Shown here one piece after another: positions 8,466 to 17,336 of a DNA stretch of 64,000 nucleotides. Both the position numbers and the translations under genes were made by a program. This stretch comes from Vibrio splendidus (GTDB lineage Bacteria; Pseudomonadota; Gammaproteobacteria; Enterobacterales; Vibrionaceae), in NCBI RefSeq assembly GCF_024347615.1, contig NZ_AP025509.1, positions 1,426,001 through 1,490,000 of the forward strand, written 5' to 3'. How positions within the stretch are numbered: the first letter of the stretch is position 1; each line of letters begins with the position of its first letter. Below the pieces are notes generated by a model. That model was given only the letters and a program-made list of their open reading frames with translations, was not told where the DNA came from and made no database searches.

Positions 8466-9485
8466 TTACCACTTTTCCTTTAAGTTCTCGGTGACCGTTA
8501 GCGGCCTTTTACCATCACACGCGCCTTTCTCAAGGTCGTAGACGGGACTGGCTCCATGACTACTCCACCGGTGATCTTCCCTCGCTATTTTTCGATATTG
8601 CGTCGGCGTGACGCCAATGTACGTTTGGAAGGTTTCATAGAATCGGCTACTCGAATTGAAGCCCACCGTGAGTGAGATATCGAGAATGGTTCTGTCAGTA
8701 TCACTCAGTAAAGCGCGAGCATGATTGATGCGCATCGCAGTAATGTACTGCTTGATGGTCATCTGCATCGTTCGTTGAAATACGTTCATTGCATAGTTGG
8801 CATGTAATCCAATATGTTCTGCGATATCTTTCACGGTTAATGGCTGGTTGTGATGCGTGGCGATGTATTCCAACATTTGGCTTACATAGAATTGAGAGTG
8901 TTTCGACACCCCTTTTGAGGTCGATTTGTCCTGTCGATTTACGAGCAGTTGTTGCCAACCATCAAGGCAGATTCGCTTAAGCATCAAGCCAATTTCATCG
9001 ATGGCCAACTGCTGGCGACTTTCTGACGAATGCTTGATCTCTTCTACCCATCGGGCAATTTCAAATTCACTCACTAACGAACAAGAATTCGATTGCAACA
9101 CACTGCCGTGAGTTATCTGATTGACTAAATCTCTACTGAGAGTCCACGACATAAAATGATGAATCGGTATGTTGATGATCCCCATATTATGGCTTTGGCC
9201 GGGATTGGTGAGTCGATGAGGTACCGATGCCCAAAACAAGCCAATCGATCCGCTCTTAACCACGATTGGGCTGCCGTTAATGATGTATTCCACATCGTCC
9301 CCAAAAGGAATATTCACCTCAATTTGACCATGCCAATGATAGCCGGGCATGGAGTGAGGAGCTCTAAGTTCGATATCGATTTGCTCATAGGAAGAATAAA
9401 GAGAAAGCGGGCTTACCGACACGGTCTCGGATGAGTACTTATCTAAAGTGATAATTCTCAGCGTATCAGGGGTTGATTGCGGCAT
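8466..9485 (-). CDS. melR: Melibiose operon regulator MelR (AraC family)
   Basis: 339 residues, very like E. coli MelR over its length: SPLSLYSSYEQIDIELRAPH and HWHGQIEVN in the cupin-like sugar-binding half (about 24-110), QLAIDEIGLMLKRICLDGWQ in the middle, and a two-HTH AraC domain at about 205-300 (FYVSQMLEYIA; MKQYITAMRINHARALLSDT; FNSSSRFYETF). It activates melAB when melibiose is bound. It is divergent from melA. The ATTTCCTAAG motif that recurs in the intergenic region overlaps its own ribosome site, pointing to autoregulation. The C-terminus is about 30 residues longer than in E. coli. Confidence 0.93.
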   Translation of the reverse strand: MPQSTPDTLRIITLDKYSSETVSVSPLSLYSSYEQIDIELRAPHSMPGYHWHGQIEVNIPFGDDVEYIINGSPIVVKSGSIGLFWASVPHRLTNPGQSHNMGIINIPIHHFMSWTLSRDLVNQITHGSVLQSNSCSLVSEFEIARWVEEIKHSSESRQQLAIDEIGLMLKRICLDGWQQLLVNRQDKSTSKGVSKHSQFYVSQMLEYIATHHNQPLTVKDIAEHIGLHANYAMNVFQRTMQMTIKQYITAMRINHARALLSDTDRTILDISLTVGFNSSSRFYETFQTYIGVTPTQYRKIAREDHRWSSHGASPVYDLEKGACDGKRPLTVTENLKEKW

Positions 9486-9812
9486 ATCTCGTTCCTTAGG
9501 AAATCGTATAAATGACTTTTAGCAGTTCCTCGATAATAAAACTCTGAAGGCGATCATAGTGCCGAAATACCCCATTTCATAAGATCAATACAATGTGATT
9601 AGAGTCAGTCTCTTAAGTGCAAAACTCGCTTCATTGCACAGCCCCTCTCCTCAAAAGCCAGCAAGTTATCCCATTTCCTAAGATTTCCATTCAATGATTT
9701 TAAAATATTAGAAAACGGGAGAGCTATTTGATTATCTGAGACGAATCGACGTGGGTTCTAGGTGTAATTTGTCTGTATCAACAAAGAACTCAGAGAGATA
9801 AAGGATTCCACT
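9486..9812. promoter_or_regulatory. melR-melA divergent control region with repeated MelR-like boxes
   Basis: Four related elements occur in this 327-bp gap: CCCATTTCATAAGATCAAT at 9571-9589, CCCATTTCCTAAGATTTCC at 9670-9688, an inverted version at 9702-9719 (reads CCCGTTTTCTAATATTTT on the minus strand), and ATTTCCTAAG on the minus strand at 9495-9504 over the melR ribosome site. The number, orientation and layout are like the multiple MelR sites of the E. coli melAB/melR region. A CRP-like site lies between them. Assignment to MelR is by context. Confidence 0.6.
9592..9611. promoter_or_regulatory. CRP-like site in the mel control region
   Basis: AATGTGATTAGAGTCAGTCT contains TGTGA-N6-TCA, with a good left half and a weaker right half. 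A CRP site between MelR boxes matches the known co-dependence of melAB on MelR and cAMP-CRP in E. coli. Confidence 0.5.
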
Positions 9813-11165
9813 ATGCAAAACCCTAAAATCACATTCATCGGTGCAGGATCAACCATTTTTGTTAAGAACATTCTTGGTGACGTTTTCCATCGTTCTGCAC
9901 TACAAAACGCTCATGTCGCCCTGATGGATATTGATGAGACCCGATTAGAAGAGTCACACCTAGTCGTCAGTAAACTCATGGAATCATCTGGTGCTACTGG
10001 CTCTATTTCGTGTCACTTAAATCAAAAAGAGGCACTACAAGATGCAGACTTCGTTGTCATCGCTTTTCAAATCGGCGGTTATGAACCTTGTACGGTCACT
10101 GATTTCGAGGTGTGTAAACGCCATGGCCTGGAACAAACCATCGCAGACACACTCGGCCCAGGCGGTATTATGCGTTCGTTACGCACAGTCCCTCACCTTT
10201 GGAGCGTGTGTGAAGATATGACCGAGGTTTGTCCGAACGCCACTATGCTCAACTACGTCAACCCTATGGCGATGAACACGTGGGCGATGTACGAGAAATA
10301 CCCACACATCAAACAAGTCGGTTTATGCCACTCAGTACAAGGCACAGCAGAAGAATTAGCGCGTGACTTGGACTTAGATTATTCAGACCTTCGCTATACG
10401 TGCGCTGGCATCAACCACATGGCTTACTACCTCACTCTTGAAAAGAAAACAGCAAGTGGTGAGTACATCGATATTTATCCGGATCTACTTGAAGCCTTTG
10501 AGAGTGGTCAAGCGTCTAAACCGGGTATTTATCACAATGGTCGCTGCACAAATTTGGTTCGCTACGAGATGTTCAAAAAATTGGGCTACTTTGTGACTGA
10601 GTCTTCTGAACATTTTTCGGAATACACCCCCTACTTTATCAAGCCGAATCGCCCAGATTTAATTGAACGTTATAAAGTGCCACTTGATGAGTACCCGAAG
10701 CGCTGTGTCGAGCAAATTGCCGATTGGAAACGCGACCTTCAAGAATTTAAAACAGCTGACAAAATTACCGTTGATGAGTCTCATGAATACGCCAGCACCA
10801 TCATGAATTCTATCTGGACAGGTACTCCGAGCGTCATTTACGGCAATGTGAAAAATGAAGCCTTGATCGACAACTTACCGCAAGGCTGCTGTGTTGAGGT
10901 CGCTTGTTTAGTTGATGCGAATGGTGTGCAACCGATCAAAGCTGGTCGCCTACCTAACCACTTGGCCGCATTAATGCAGACCAACATCAATGTTCAAACT
11001 CTATTAACGGAAGCCATCCTCACTGAAAACCGCGACCGTATTTATCATGCTGCAATGCTGGACCCACATACAGCCGCTGTACTTGGAATAGAAGAGATAT
11101 ACGCGCTGGTTGACGACTTGATTGAGGCTCATGAGGGTTGGTTACCAGAGTGGGTTAACAAGTAA
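9813..11165 (+). CDS. melA: Alpha-galactosidase MelA (GH4)
   Basis: 450 residues, matching E. coli MelA (451). GH4 enzymes hydrolyse alpha-galactosides through an NAD+-dependent redox-elimination route with Mn2+. The NAD fold is seen at the N-terminus (ITFIGAGSTIF), followed by DTLGPGGIMRSLRTVP near 123-138, LNYVNPMAMNTW near 147-158, the metal-binding Cys region GLCHSVQGT near 171, and CAGINHMAYYL near 197. It cleaves imported melibiose to galactose and glucose in the cytoplasm. It is followed by melB after 72 nt with an AAGGAG ribosome site; melAB is an operon under MelR. Confidence 0.95.
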   Translation: MQNPKITFIGAGSTIFVKNILGDVFHRSALQNAHVALMDIDETRLEESHLVVSKLMESSGATGSISCHLNQKEALQDADFVVIAFQIGGYEPCTVTDFEVCKRHGLEQTIADTLGPGGIMRSLRTVPHLWSVCEDMTEVCPNATMLNYVNPMAMNTWAMYEKYPHIKQVGLCHSVQGTAEELARDLDLDYSDLRYTCAGINHMAYYLTLEKKTASGEYIDIYPDLLEAFESGQASKPGIYHNGRCTNLVRYEMFKKLGYFVTESSEHFSEYTPYFIKPNRPDLIERYKVPLDEYPKRCVEQIADWKRDLQEFKTADKITVDESHEYASTIMNSIWTGTPSVIYGNVKNEALIDNLPQGCCVEVACLVDANGVQPIKAGRLPNHLAALMQTNINVQTLLTEAILTENRDRIYHAAMLDPHTAAVLGIEEIYALVDDLIEAHEGWLPEWVNK

Positions 11166-11237
11166 TTTCATACTAATAAAAAAATACAATAACGTGAATA
11201 TTAGCGCCTTCTCACAGAGGAGGCGTAAGGAGTGGTA

Positions 11238-12665
11238 ATGAGTATCTCTATGAATACCAAGCTAAGTTATGGCTTTGGGGCGTTTGGTAAAGACTTCGCA
11301 ATCACCATCGTCTATATGTACCTAATGTTTTACTACACGGATGTAGTCGGTATTTCTGCCGCTACCGTCGGCACCATCTTCCTCGTCGCCCGTATTTGGG
11401 ACGCGGTCAACGACCCAATTATGGGCTGGTTGGTCAACAATACGCGCACCCGTTGGGGCAAATTCAAACCTTGGATTTTAATTGGCACGCTCGCCAACTC
11501 TATCGTTCTACTCATGGTGTTTAGTGCACACTACATCGAAGGTCCTTGGCTCATCGCCTACGCCGCTGTCACTTATATTTTGTGGGGCATGACTTATACA
11601 CTAATGGATATTCCTTTTTGGTCGTTAGTCCCAACACTCACCTTAGATAAACGCGAACGCGAAGAGTTAGTCCCATATCCTCGCTTCTTTGCGAGCCTCG
11701 CGTGGATAGTAACCGCTGCCATTGCAATGCCTTTCGTCAACTATGTAGGTGGTGACGACAAGGGGTTTGGGTTTCAAATATTTACGCTACTGTTGATTGC
11801 CTGTTTCTTAGTCTCTACGTTTATCACACTGCGTAATGTCAAAGAACGCTATTCAACCGCAAACCTGGACGCCACACAGCCTGAAGAAAAAGTATCACTG
11901 AAAAAGCTACTGTCACTTATCTACAAAAACGATCAATTGACCAGCGTTCTATGCATGGCACTGTCTTACAACTTAGCGACCAACATCATCACAGCCTTCG
12001 CGGTTTACTACTTCACCTATGTTGTAGGTAACGAAGAGTTGTTCCCTTACTACATGGCTTATGCAGGCATCGCAAACCTCATCACACTGGTGCTGTTTCC
12101 TAAACTCGCAAAAATGTTCTCACGCCGCACCCTATGGGCTTGTGCTTCCACTTTCCCTATTTTAGGTAGTGCTGTTCTGATCTATGTTGGCATGTACGAC
12201 AAACAAAGCATTCTGTTGATTTCAACGGCGGGTGTGTTCCTACAAATCGGTACTGCCCTGTTCTGGGTACTCAACGTGATCATGGTTGCCGACACGGTCG
12301 ATTACGGTGAGTTTAAACTAGGTGCTCGTTGTGAAAGTATCGCTTACTCGGTGCAAACTTTGGTCGTAAAAGCAGGCTCTGCATTTGCCGCTTTCTTCAT
12401 CGGCATCTCGCTCACTGCCGTCGACTATGTGCCTAACGTAGTGCAAAGCCCTGAAACCGTATTTGGCATGCAATGCATCATGGTCGGCCTACCTGCTTTC
12501 TTCTTTGCCATTGCGTTAATCATCTACTTCCGCTTCTACAAGCTGAACGGTGCTTATCACCAAAAAATTCAAGATCACCTCACTGAAAAGTATGACCACA
12601 TCACCAACGATGGCTCAAATACAGGAGAAGCTTCGAAGCCAACCAAACCAGTACAAGCAATTTAG
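11238..12665 (+). CDS. melB: Melibiose:cation symporter MelB
   Basis: 475 residues, a glycoside-pentoside-hexuronide family MFS symporter with 12 predicted membrane segments. It follows E. coli MelB nearly end to end ([29 protein letters not shown], with the cation-site Asp residues; [58 protein letters not shown]). The start is ATG 11238, which gives the canonical MSIS N-terminus and lies 6 nt after AAGGAG; an in-frame GTG two codons upstream is unlikely. It imports melibiose with Na+, Li+ or H+, feeding MelA. Confidence 0.95.
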   Translation: MSISMNTKLSYGFGAFGKDFAITIVYMYLMFYYTDVVGISAATVGTIFLVARIWDAVNDPIMGWLVNNTRTRWGKFKPWILIGTLANSIVLLMVFSAHYIEGPWLIAYAAVTYILWGMTYTLMDIPFWSLVPTLTLDKREREELVPYPRFFASLAWIVTAAIAMPFVNYVGGDDKGFGFQIFTLLLIACFLVSTFITLRNVKERYSTANLDATQPEEKVSLKKLLSLIYKNDQLTSVLCMALSYNLATNIITAFAVYYFTYVVGNEELFPYYMAYAGIANLITLVLFPKLAKMFSRRTLWACASTFPILGSAVLIYVGMYDKQSILLISTAGVFLQIGTALFWVLNVIMVADTVDYGEFKLGARCESIAYSVQTLVVKAGSAFAAFFIGISLTAVDYVPNVVQSPETVFGMQCIMVGLPAFFFAIALIIYFRFYKLNGAYHQKIQDHLTEKYDHITNDGSNTGEASKPTKPVQAI

Positions 12666-12754
12666 ACCCAAGTAATAAGTCAAAGAAACTGGGAACAGAA
12701 AACTAAAATCAAAACAATCAGCACATCATCGATGCAAAAAATCCCGGAAACTAA

Positions 12755-12782
12755 AAAGCCTAGCGAGTAATCGCTAGGCTTT
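12755..12782. terminator. Bidirectional terminator hairpin after melB
   Basis: AAAGCCTAGCGA / TCGCTAGGCTTT is a 12-bp stem with loop GTAA. It ends melAB on the plus strand and can also stop the convergent small gene, whose side has the better T-run (TTTTTAG). Confidence 0.8.
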
Positions 12783-12870
12783 CGTACATTAAAACAATAA
12801 GTGAGATAAGGGGAAAGATTGCCAATCATCAGTTCAAATCAGGTGAACTGCACCAGTATTTACAACTTCT

Positions 12871-13131
12871 CTATTTTAGCGGGTCATTGTCCGGTAGTGC
12901 CTTATGAAGCCAGAGTGCTAAACGCTTTTTGATATTTGCGCCATCAAGCTTATCGTCAGGTAACGGTGTGATCTGATTAACTTCAACAAGGAACAAGTAC
13001 ACCGCTTTAACCTTTATCGGTTGGGATGAATGTGGCAAATCAAAACCTTGTAGTTTTGCCATCTTAAAACCGACTTCAACTGCTTTTTTTACCAGCTTAT
13101 CTTCATTAATGATCTTCGCGGTTTTCGACAT
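12871..13131 (-). CDS. Small conserved Vibrio protein (DUF5062-like)
   Basis: 86 residues, soluble, lysine-rich, no signal peptide. It reads MSKTAKIINEDKLVKKAVEV at the start and then K-A-V-Y-L-F-L-V-E-V around 44-52, ending with a helical LALWLHKALP segment. I recognise the shape as the short DUF5062 family found across Vibrio, but the number is from memory. It is a single gene, transcribed toward melB, with no functional hint from neighbours. Confidence 0.65.
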   Translation of the reverse strand: MSKTAKIINEDKLVKKAVEVGFKMAKLQGFDLPHSSQPIKVKAVYLFLVEVNQITPLPDDKLDGANIKKRLALWLHKALPDNDPLK

Positions 13132-13580
13132 ATCATCTCCATCATCTTTATCGAGTGAATACTGAGTATATCAAACCGAAAAACTCACAAGATTACTTCG
13201 GTCTCAATTTGAGGCGTCGCTTTGATAAATAACATAAAACGAATAACAGGCTCTAGAATGACTCTAATTCGATTGATAGTTACGACACCAACACCTATAA
13301 GCAAACGGTCTCTTAATAAAACACTCAGTAAATGAGATCTTAAGTCAAAAAACAAAAAATCTAATCATATTTGACTTAGCATTCCAAAGAATACGGAATA
13401 CTATGATTATCATTTAGATAAGAATCACTGCTTAAAACAACAATAAACCCATGTTATTTAACCAGTTTTATACTAAGACGACTTTGATCAAATTTACAGT
13501 CATCAATAGTGATATAGTTATTTACAAAACACTCACTAAGCAAATAGAATAAAACCACTAATTTTGTACTGGTGTTAAAA
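13132..13580. other. Intergenic region, 449 bp
   Basis: AT-rich gap between two divergent small genes. It contains promoters for both and a Fur-like site near 13400-13418. No RNA gene, repeat or further reading frame was recognised. Confidence 0.4.
13400..13418. promoter_or_regulatory. Fur-box-like sequence
   Basis: The minus strand here reads AATGATAATCAT at 13414-13403, which equals the 12-base core of the Fur consensus; the flanks match poorly. It lies about 165 bp upstream of the small membrane-protein gene at 13581. Iron control is a guess. Confidence 0.3.
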
Positions 13581-13796
13581 ATGCGTTACCTTTGGGCTTC
13601 ATTCTGTCATAAAAATCCTATTCCGGGTCGAATCGTACATATCCTTGTTATGTTGATAGCGCTAGCTTCTATTACCATTCCATTGATATCAAAAGACGCC
13701 ACAACGATCTTAGCTTCACTGTGTGTTGCCCTAGTCTGTTTCGTCGTTTTTGTCTTCTTTGCGCTCGCCGACAAAATGCGCTCAGGCATGCATTAA
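13581..13796 (+). CDS. Small membrane protein, unknown
   Basis: 71 residues from ATG 13581 (a GTG three codons upstream, at 13572, is possible). Two hydrophobic segments, about 19-36 and 44-66, with basic residues at both ends, predict a two-helix inner-membrane hairpin. No recognised motif. The ribosome site is weak (GGTG 6 nt before the ATG). It is followed by the first copy of the 37-bp terminator repeat, which supports a real transcription unit. Confidence 0.45.
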   Translation: MRYLWASFCHKNPIPGRIVHILVMLIALASITIPLISKDATTILASLCVALVCFVVFVFFALADKMRSGMH

Positions 13797-13865
13797 TCAG
13801 CCAATCAGTTCTCTACCACCAAGCATTCTCTTTTTAAAAATTCATTATAAAATGCTGGTTACCAG

Positions 13866-13902
13866 ATACGGAAAAGCCCAAAGTTATTAGCTTTGGGCTT
13901 TT
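13866..13902. repeat. 37-bp terminator repeat, copy 1
   Basis: A terminator hairpin (AAAAGCCCAAAG ... CTTTGGGCTTTT) preceded by ATACGG. The same 37 bases occur again at 19688-19724. The hairpin is nearly symmetric and can end both the upstream small gene and the convergent minus-strand operon that finishes at 13934. Confidence 0.85.
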
Positions 13903-13933
13903 GATACCAGTAATCATTAACTCAACAACGCAC

Positions 13934-14680
13934 TTAATATAAGTGTGCAAATTCTTCGATTCGACTCTTACCGCGCAATAATAAAAAATTCAAAAAGCGG
14001 GATGTTGAGGTAGTGATTATTTTGTCTTCTTCCACACCGTGCTTTTCAAGTAATGCTTTTACAAGACCCAGAAGAGCAATCTCTTCACAGAAATGCGCAT
14101 CAGAACCTGTAGAAAAGTAAACGCCAACTCGCTTGCCGATCTCGACAATTTTTGAGCATCGCACATCGCTTCCTTTTCGGCTCTTGCCTGTCAATGACGT
14201 ATTGTTCACTTCAATCGCAACATTGTGCTCCTTTGCACACAACAGAACCGCTTCCATATCGAACTTGTAGTTTGGGTTCCCTAAGTGCCCTAGCACATCG
14301 ACTTTGCCACTCCTAATGACGTTGATTAACGCCTGTGTATGCTCTTGTTCCGTCGATGGCTTGAAAACTGGCTCATGCAAGCTCGCAATCACCCAGTCTA
14401 AGTGTTGGTAAGAAGACGGAGGAAGATCCAACTCCCCAGCAGTGTTCAGTGTGTTGGCTTCCACACCACGCAAGATACCTACATCGTGCAGAAAGCGGGG
14501 CAAAATCCTTTGGTTATTGAAAAACCAGTAGTGGGGGGCTCCCGGCATTTCAGGAGCATGATCCGTTGTACAAAGGAGTTTTAGCCCCTTATTTTTCGAT
14601 GCCAGTGCATTTTCGATAATGGTGCTATAGGCATGGCCACTTGCCAATGTATGAGTATGGCTGTCGACAACAATCTCCAT
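13934..14680 (-). CDS. YcdX-like PHP-domain phosphatase
   Basis: 248 residues, similar along its length to E. coli YcdX, a trinuclear-zinc PHP phosphatase. Metal-site motifs in order: DSHTHT near residue 6-11, HAYST near 17, TTDHAPEMP near 38-46, GVEAN near 70, SLHEPVF near 100, GHLGNP near 131, and GSDAH near 193. Last gene of the PTS operon, 18 nt after the kinase gene. In the E. coli cmt-ygg cluster the phosphatase slot is filled by the GlpX-like YggF, so this PHP enzyme may be a functional substitute acting on a sugar phosphate. That role is inferred. Confidence 0.82.
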   Translation of the reverse strand: MEIVVDSHTHTLASGHAYSTIIENALASKNKGLKLLCTTDHAPEMPGAPHYWFFNNQRILPRFLHDVGILRGVEANTLNTAGELDLPPSSYQHLDWVIASLHEPVFKPSTEQEHTQALINVIRSGKVDVLGHLGNPNYKFDMEAVLLCAKEHNVAIEVNNTSLTGKSRKGSDVRCSKIVEIGKRVGVYFSTGSDAHFCEEIALLGLVKALLEKHGVEEDKIITTSTSRFLNFLLLRGKSRIEEFAHLY

Positions 14681-14698
14681 TATGACCTCCTAAATTGT

Positions 14699-15439
14699 TT
14701 AATTGATTTGAAACGAACCGTCTTGATTCATGAAGAGTGTTAGGTCAGCAGGGATAGAATGGTCTAACACTTTATCGACGTTCTTTGAGTCTGAATTTTT
14801 ATAGAACTCGACCGCCTCTTCTAATGAGCTACCTCCTCGCACTTTGCGGTTTACTAAGCGCTCTTCGAGGAACTTAGCGTCAGTGTCTATGAAGATGGTG
14901 AAATCAGCCAACTCATGTAATCCATTCCAAACAGGCTCATTCAGTAACAACCAGTTGCCTTCAATCACGACAATGTTCTTGTCTACCGAGATTGCGTCAT
15001 CCACAGGATCATGAAGATTTCTATCGTAGTACGGCCACGTAGGATTTTTTACTTTCAGCTGTTTCAACTTATCGATCAACGAGGTTAAATTGAACGTTTC
15101 GTGAGAGCCTTTAATGGTACGGAGTTTAATTTTCTCTTTATCACGAACGATGTAGTTTGAGTCCAATATCTCATTGGGGTAATGAAAACCGTCAAATGGC
15201 AATACCTGAAGTGGCTCAACGTTGGTCTGTAGATGGGACAAATGCTCCCAAAACGCGGCTAACGTCGATTTACCACTGCCAGGAGGGGCACACAAAAAGA
15301 TTATCGTACGTTCTTTTTTCTGCTCAAAAAGTCGCGTAAATTTTTCAACCAGTGGTTTATGAATCTGTTCAATATCTTTATCAGGGAATGTCGCTTCGGT
15401 TTCAAAGCCACTCACATTTAAGGAAACTTTCATGTTCAA
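14699..15439 (-). CDS. yggC: YggC-like P-loop kinase (PanK/uridine kinase fold)
   Basis: 246 residues. The Walker A motif is APPGSGKST at 51-59; a DGFHYPNE segment and the RRIKG-like LRTIKGSHETF region fit the uridine kinase / pantothenate kinase / fructokinase-like family to which E. coli YggC belongs. Likely phosphorylates a sugar or polyol phosphate made by the upstream transporter and dehydrogenase. The gene follows yggD by only 2 nt and precedes the PHP gene, in the same relative order as E. coli yggD-yggC. Confidence 0.8.
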   Translation of the reverse strand: MNMKVSLNVSGFETEATFPDKDIEQIHKPLVEKFTRLFEQKKERTIIFLCAPPGSGKSTLAAFWEHLSHLQTNVEPLQVLPFDGFHYPNEILDSNYIVRDKEKIKLRTIKGSHETFNLTSLIDKLKQLKVKNPTWPYYDRNLHDPVDDAISVDKNIVVIEGNWLLLNEPVWNGLHELADFTIFIDTDAKFLEERLVNRKVRGGSSLEEAVEFYKNSDSKNVDKVLDHSIPADLTLFMNQDGSFQIN

Positions 15440-15441
15440 CC

Positions 15442-16002
15442 TTATCCTAATATCTCTTTCTCAATACTTCCCAACAAGTTCTCGCAACAGAGTTTCAGCA
15501 CTGTTTTAATCAGCGACTCGTAACGTGTTTGAGTGAATGAATCGAATGACGAGAATTTTAATTGGTTAATTGAATCTAAGTAGAAGCTATCTTTGCCTTT
15601 CGAGAGGTTTGATTGATTACTGATGAAGTCGTAAACCATGTCATCGCCAAATGTCAGTACTTGCGATTGCTTACTAGTGTATTCATACATTTGGTCGAAT
15701 AAGCCAATATCTGCGTAGGTTTCCAAAGAGATCTTACCCATCGCAAACATCAATTTAGAGGCGACGTCGGTTGTCACAAGAGGCCCATCTTCTTTTAAAA
15801 GAGGTACGACGGCGTACTCCATCACCAAAGCATCTTGAACAAACACGTTCGGTAATAGCTTTTTCAGTTTTTGGTTTATTAACTTATTAGACGCTTCGAT
15901 CAAACTCGTCGCGGAATCACACTGTTCCAATGCATCCAATAATTCATCTTGCAACAAAATATCAATTACCTCATGAAGCAGTGGTGGCTGACTCGCCACC
16001 AC
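15442..16002 (-). CDS. yggD: MltR-family regulator (YggD-like)
   Basis: 186 residues, MltR (mannitol repressor) family, mostly helical with no classical HTH visible. Family features are LIEASNKLINQKLKKLL near 35-50 and the central LVTTDVASKLMFAMGKIS segment. MltR proteins repress mannitol-type PTS operons, probably as co-repressors. It lies inside the operon it presumably controls, 14 nt after the dehydrogenase gene. Confidence 0.82.
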   Translation of the reverse strand: MVASQPPLLHEVIDILLQDELLDALEQCDSATSLIEASNKLINQKLKKLLPNVFVQDALVMEYAVVPLLKEDGPLVTTDVASKLMFAMGKISLETYADIGLFDQMYEYTSKQSQVLTFGDDMVYDFISNQSNLSKGKDSFYLDSINQLKFSSFDSFTQTRYESLIKTVLKLCCENLLGSIEKEILG

Positions 16003-16016
16003 AATAATGAACCATA

Positions 16017-17288
16017 TTAAACGGTTAAGCTCACATCATAACATTCAAGTAGCGCTTTTTCTGCCAATTCATTCCAAACGTAATTATTGGCTTTCAAAAT
16101 TTCATCAAGCTCCAGAAAGAATGGAGACTGCTCTGCCAGTGTATGGAATTGGTCAATCGCTGTCAGCGGTAAGTCGATATGTGGGTAAATCAATTTCTTG
16201 CCACCCGGAATATCTAACTGATTGAGAATAGTATGCGGTACCGCTTCTAGACCACCAACGTGTGTCAGCATAAATGAAGGGTTGATTCTATTCGCTTCTG
16301 AAAGCTCAATAGACTCGACCATATCACCCGTAGAGCCACCAGAAGTGCCAACAATGTGAGTCGCTTCGTAGTGAACGTTATAGAAGTTGAATGGTACTTT
16401 GAACTGCTTGTCCGTTGGGCCAGCAAAGAAATTTAAGCAACCATCATTGCCTAGCAACTCATCCGCTTGCTCAAGCACTTGTGCAACCGCGGCATACACC
16501 ATGACATCATCATACCCCTTACCATCATTCAACTGCTTAAGGTGTGAGACAGGATCTTCTAACTTAGCGGTATTCACATAGAACAGTTCGATACCGTTTT
16601 CTGCTGCTTTTGATACAGAAATTAGGCTCTCAGCTCGCTCTAGGCGCGCTTCGTCAATATCGGTGACAACGATTCGACTTGGTTTGACTGGACCATTAAT
16701 CGCGTAGTCAATTGCACCAATTCCCATAGGACCTGCACATGCTAACAATGCAAGAGAGCCGCCCTCTTTGATGCCCATTTGATGTTCATATACATAAGGC
16801 GTTGTATGGTAGCTTGCGTGGAACGCACCAATGATGCATGACATAGGTTCAGCTAAAGAGGCATTAGCGTAGTACGAACTCTTGTAAGGCAATACACAGT
16901 CCAAGTCGATTGCTACTTTAGGGATAATTGAGTACGTCGCATTGCCTCCGAACGTTTCATAGCTGTAGCCTGCTGAGTAGCCTGTTGGCAAACCCATTGC
17001 TGGCTGCAGTACAAATGGTTCGCCCGGCTTAAAACGGTCTTGTAAGTTAGCACCTACTTCTACAATTACACCTGCGTATTCATGGCCTGTCATTACAGGT
17101 ACTTCAGCAATATTTCCCGGTACACGTTTATGGTTGCTGCCTAACAGTGCTGCTTTGTAAGTAGAAAGACAGATGCTGTTTGAGATATTTTTAACTAATA
17201 GTTCATCATCAGAAATTTTTGGAAGATCGAACGTTCTAAGTTGAACATCTTTTTCACCACGGATAACAGCAGCAGTTGTTTGAGTCAT
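16017..17288 (-). CDS. yggP: Zinc-type polyol-phosphate dehydrogenase (YggP-like)
   Basis: 423 residues, MDR-superfamily dehydrogenase, similar to YggP and sorbose/galactitol-phosphate reductases. The N-terminal catalytic domain has the GHEYAGVIVEVG motif (about 68-79); the nucleotide-binding part has ACAGPMGIGAID near 188-199 and VVTDIDEARLERA. It is longer than common alcohol dehydrogenases (about 340-350), as is YggP. It probably oxidises the polyol phosphate delivered by the PTS. It starts 48 nt after cmtA. Confidence 0.82.
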   Translation of the reverse strand: MTQTTAAVIRGEKDVQLRTFDLPKISDDELLVKNISNSICLSTYKAALLGSNHKRVPGNIAEVPVMTGHEYAGVIVEVGANLQDRFKPGEPFVLQPAMGLPTGYSAGYSYETFGGNATYSIIPKVAIDLDCVLPYKSSYYANASLAEPMSCIIGAFHASYHTTPYVYEHQMGIKEGGSLALLACAGPMGIGAIDYAINGPVKPSRIVVTDIDEARLERAESLISVSKAAENGIELFYVNTAKLEDPVSHLKQLNDGKGYDDVMVYAAVAQVLEQADELLGNDGCLNFFAGPTDKQFKVPFNFYNVHYEATHIVGTSGGSTGDMVESIELSEANRINPSFMLTHVGGLEAVPHTILNQLDIPGGKKLIYPHIDLPLTAIDQFHTLAEQSPFFLELDEILKANNYVWNELAEKALLECYDVSLTV

Positions 17289-17336
17289 GATTTTCTCTCC
17301 GAAACTGGGACCACTTAGTGACCCCCAAAATTTAAA

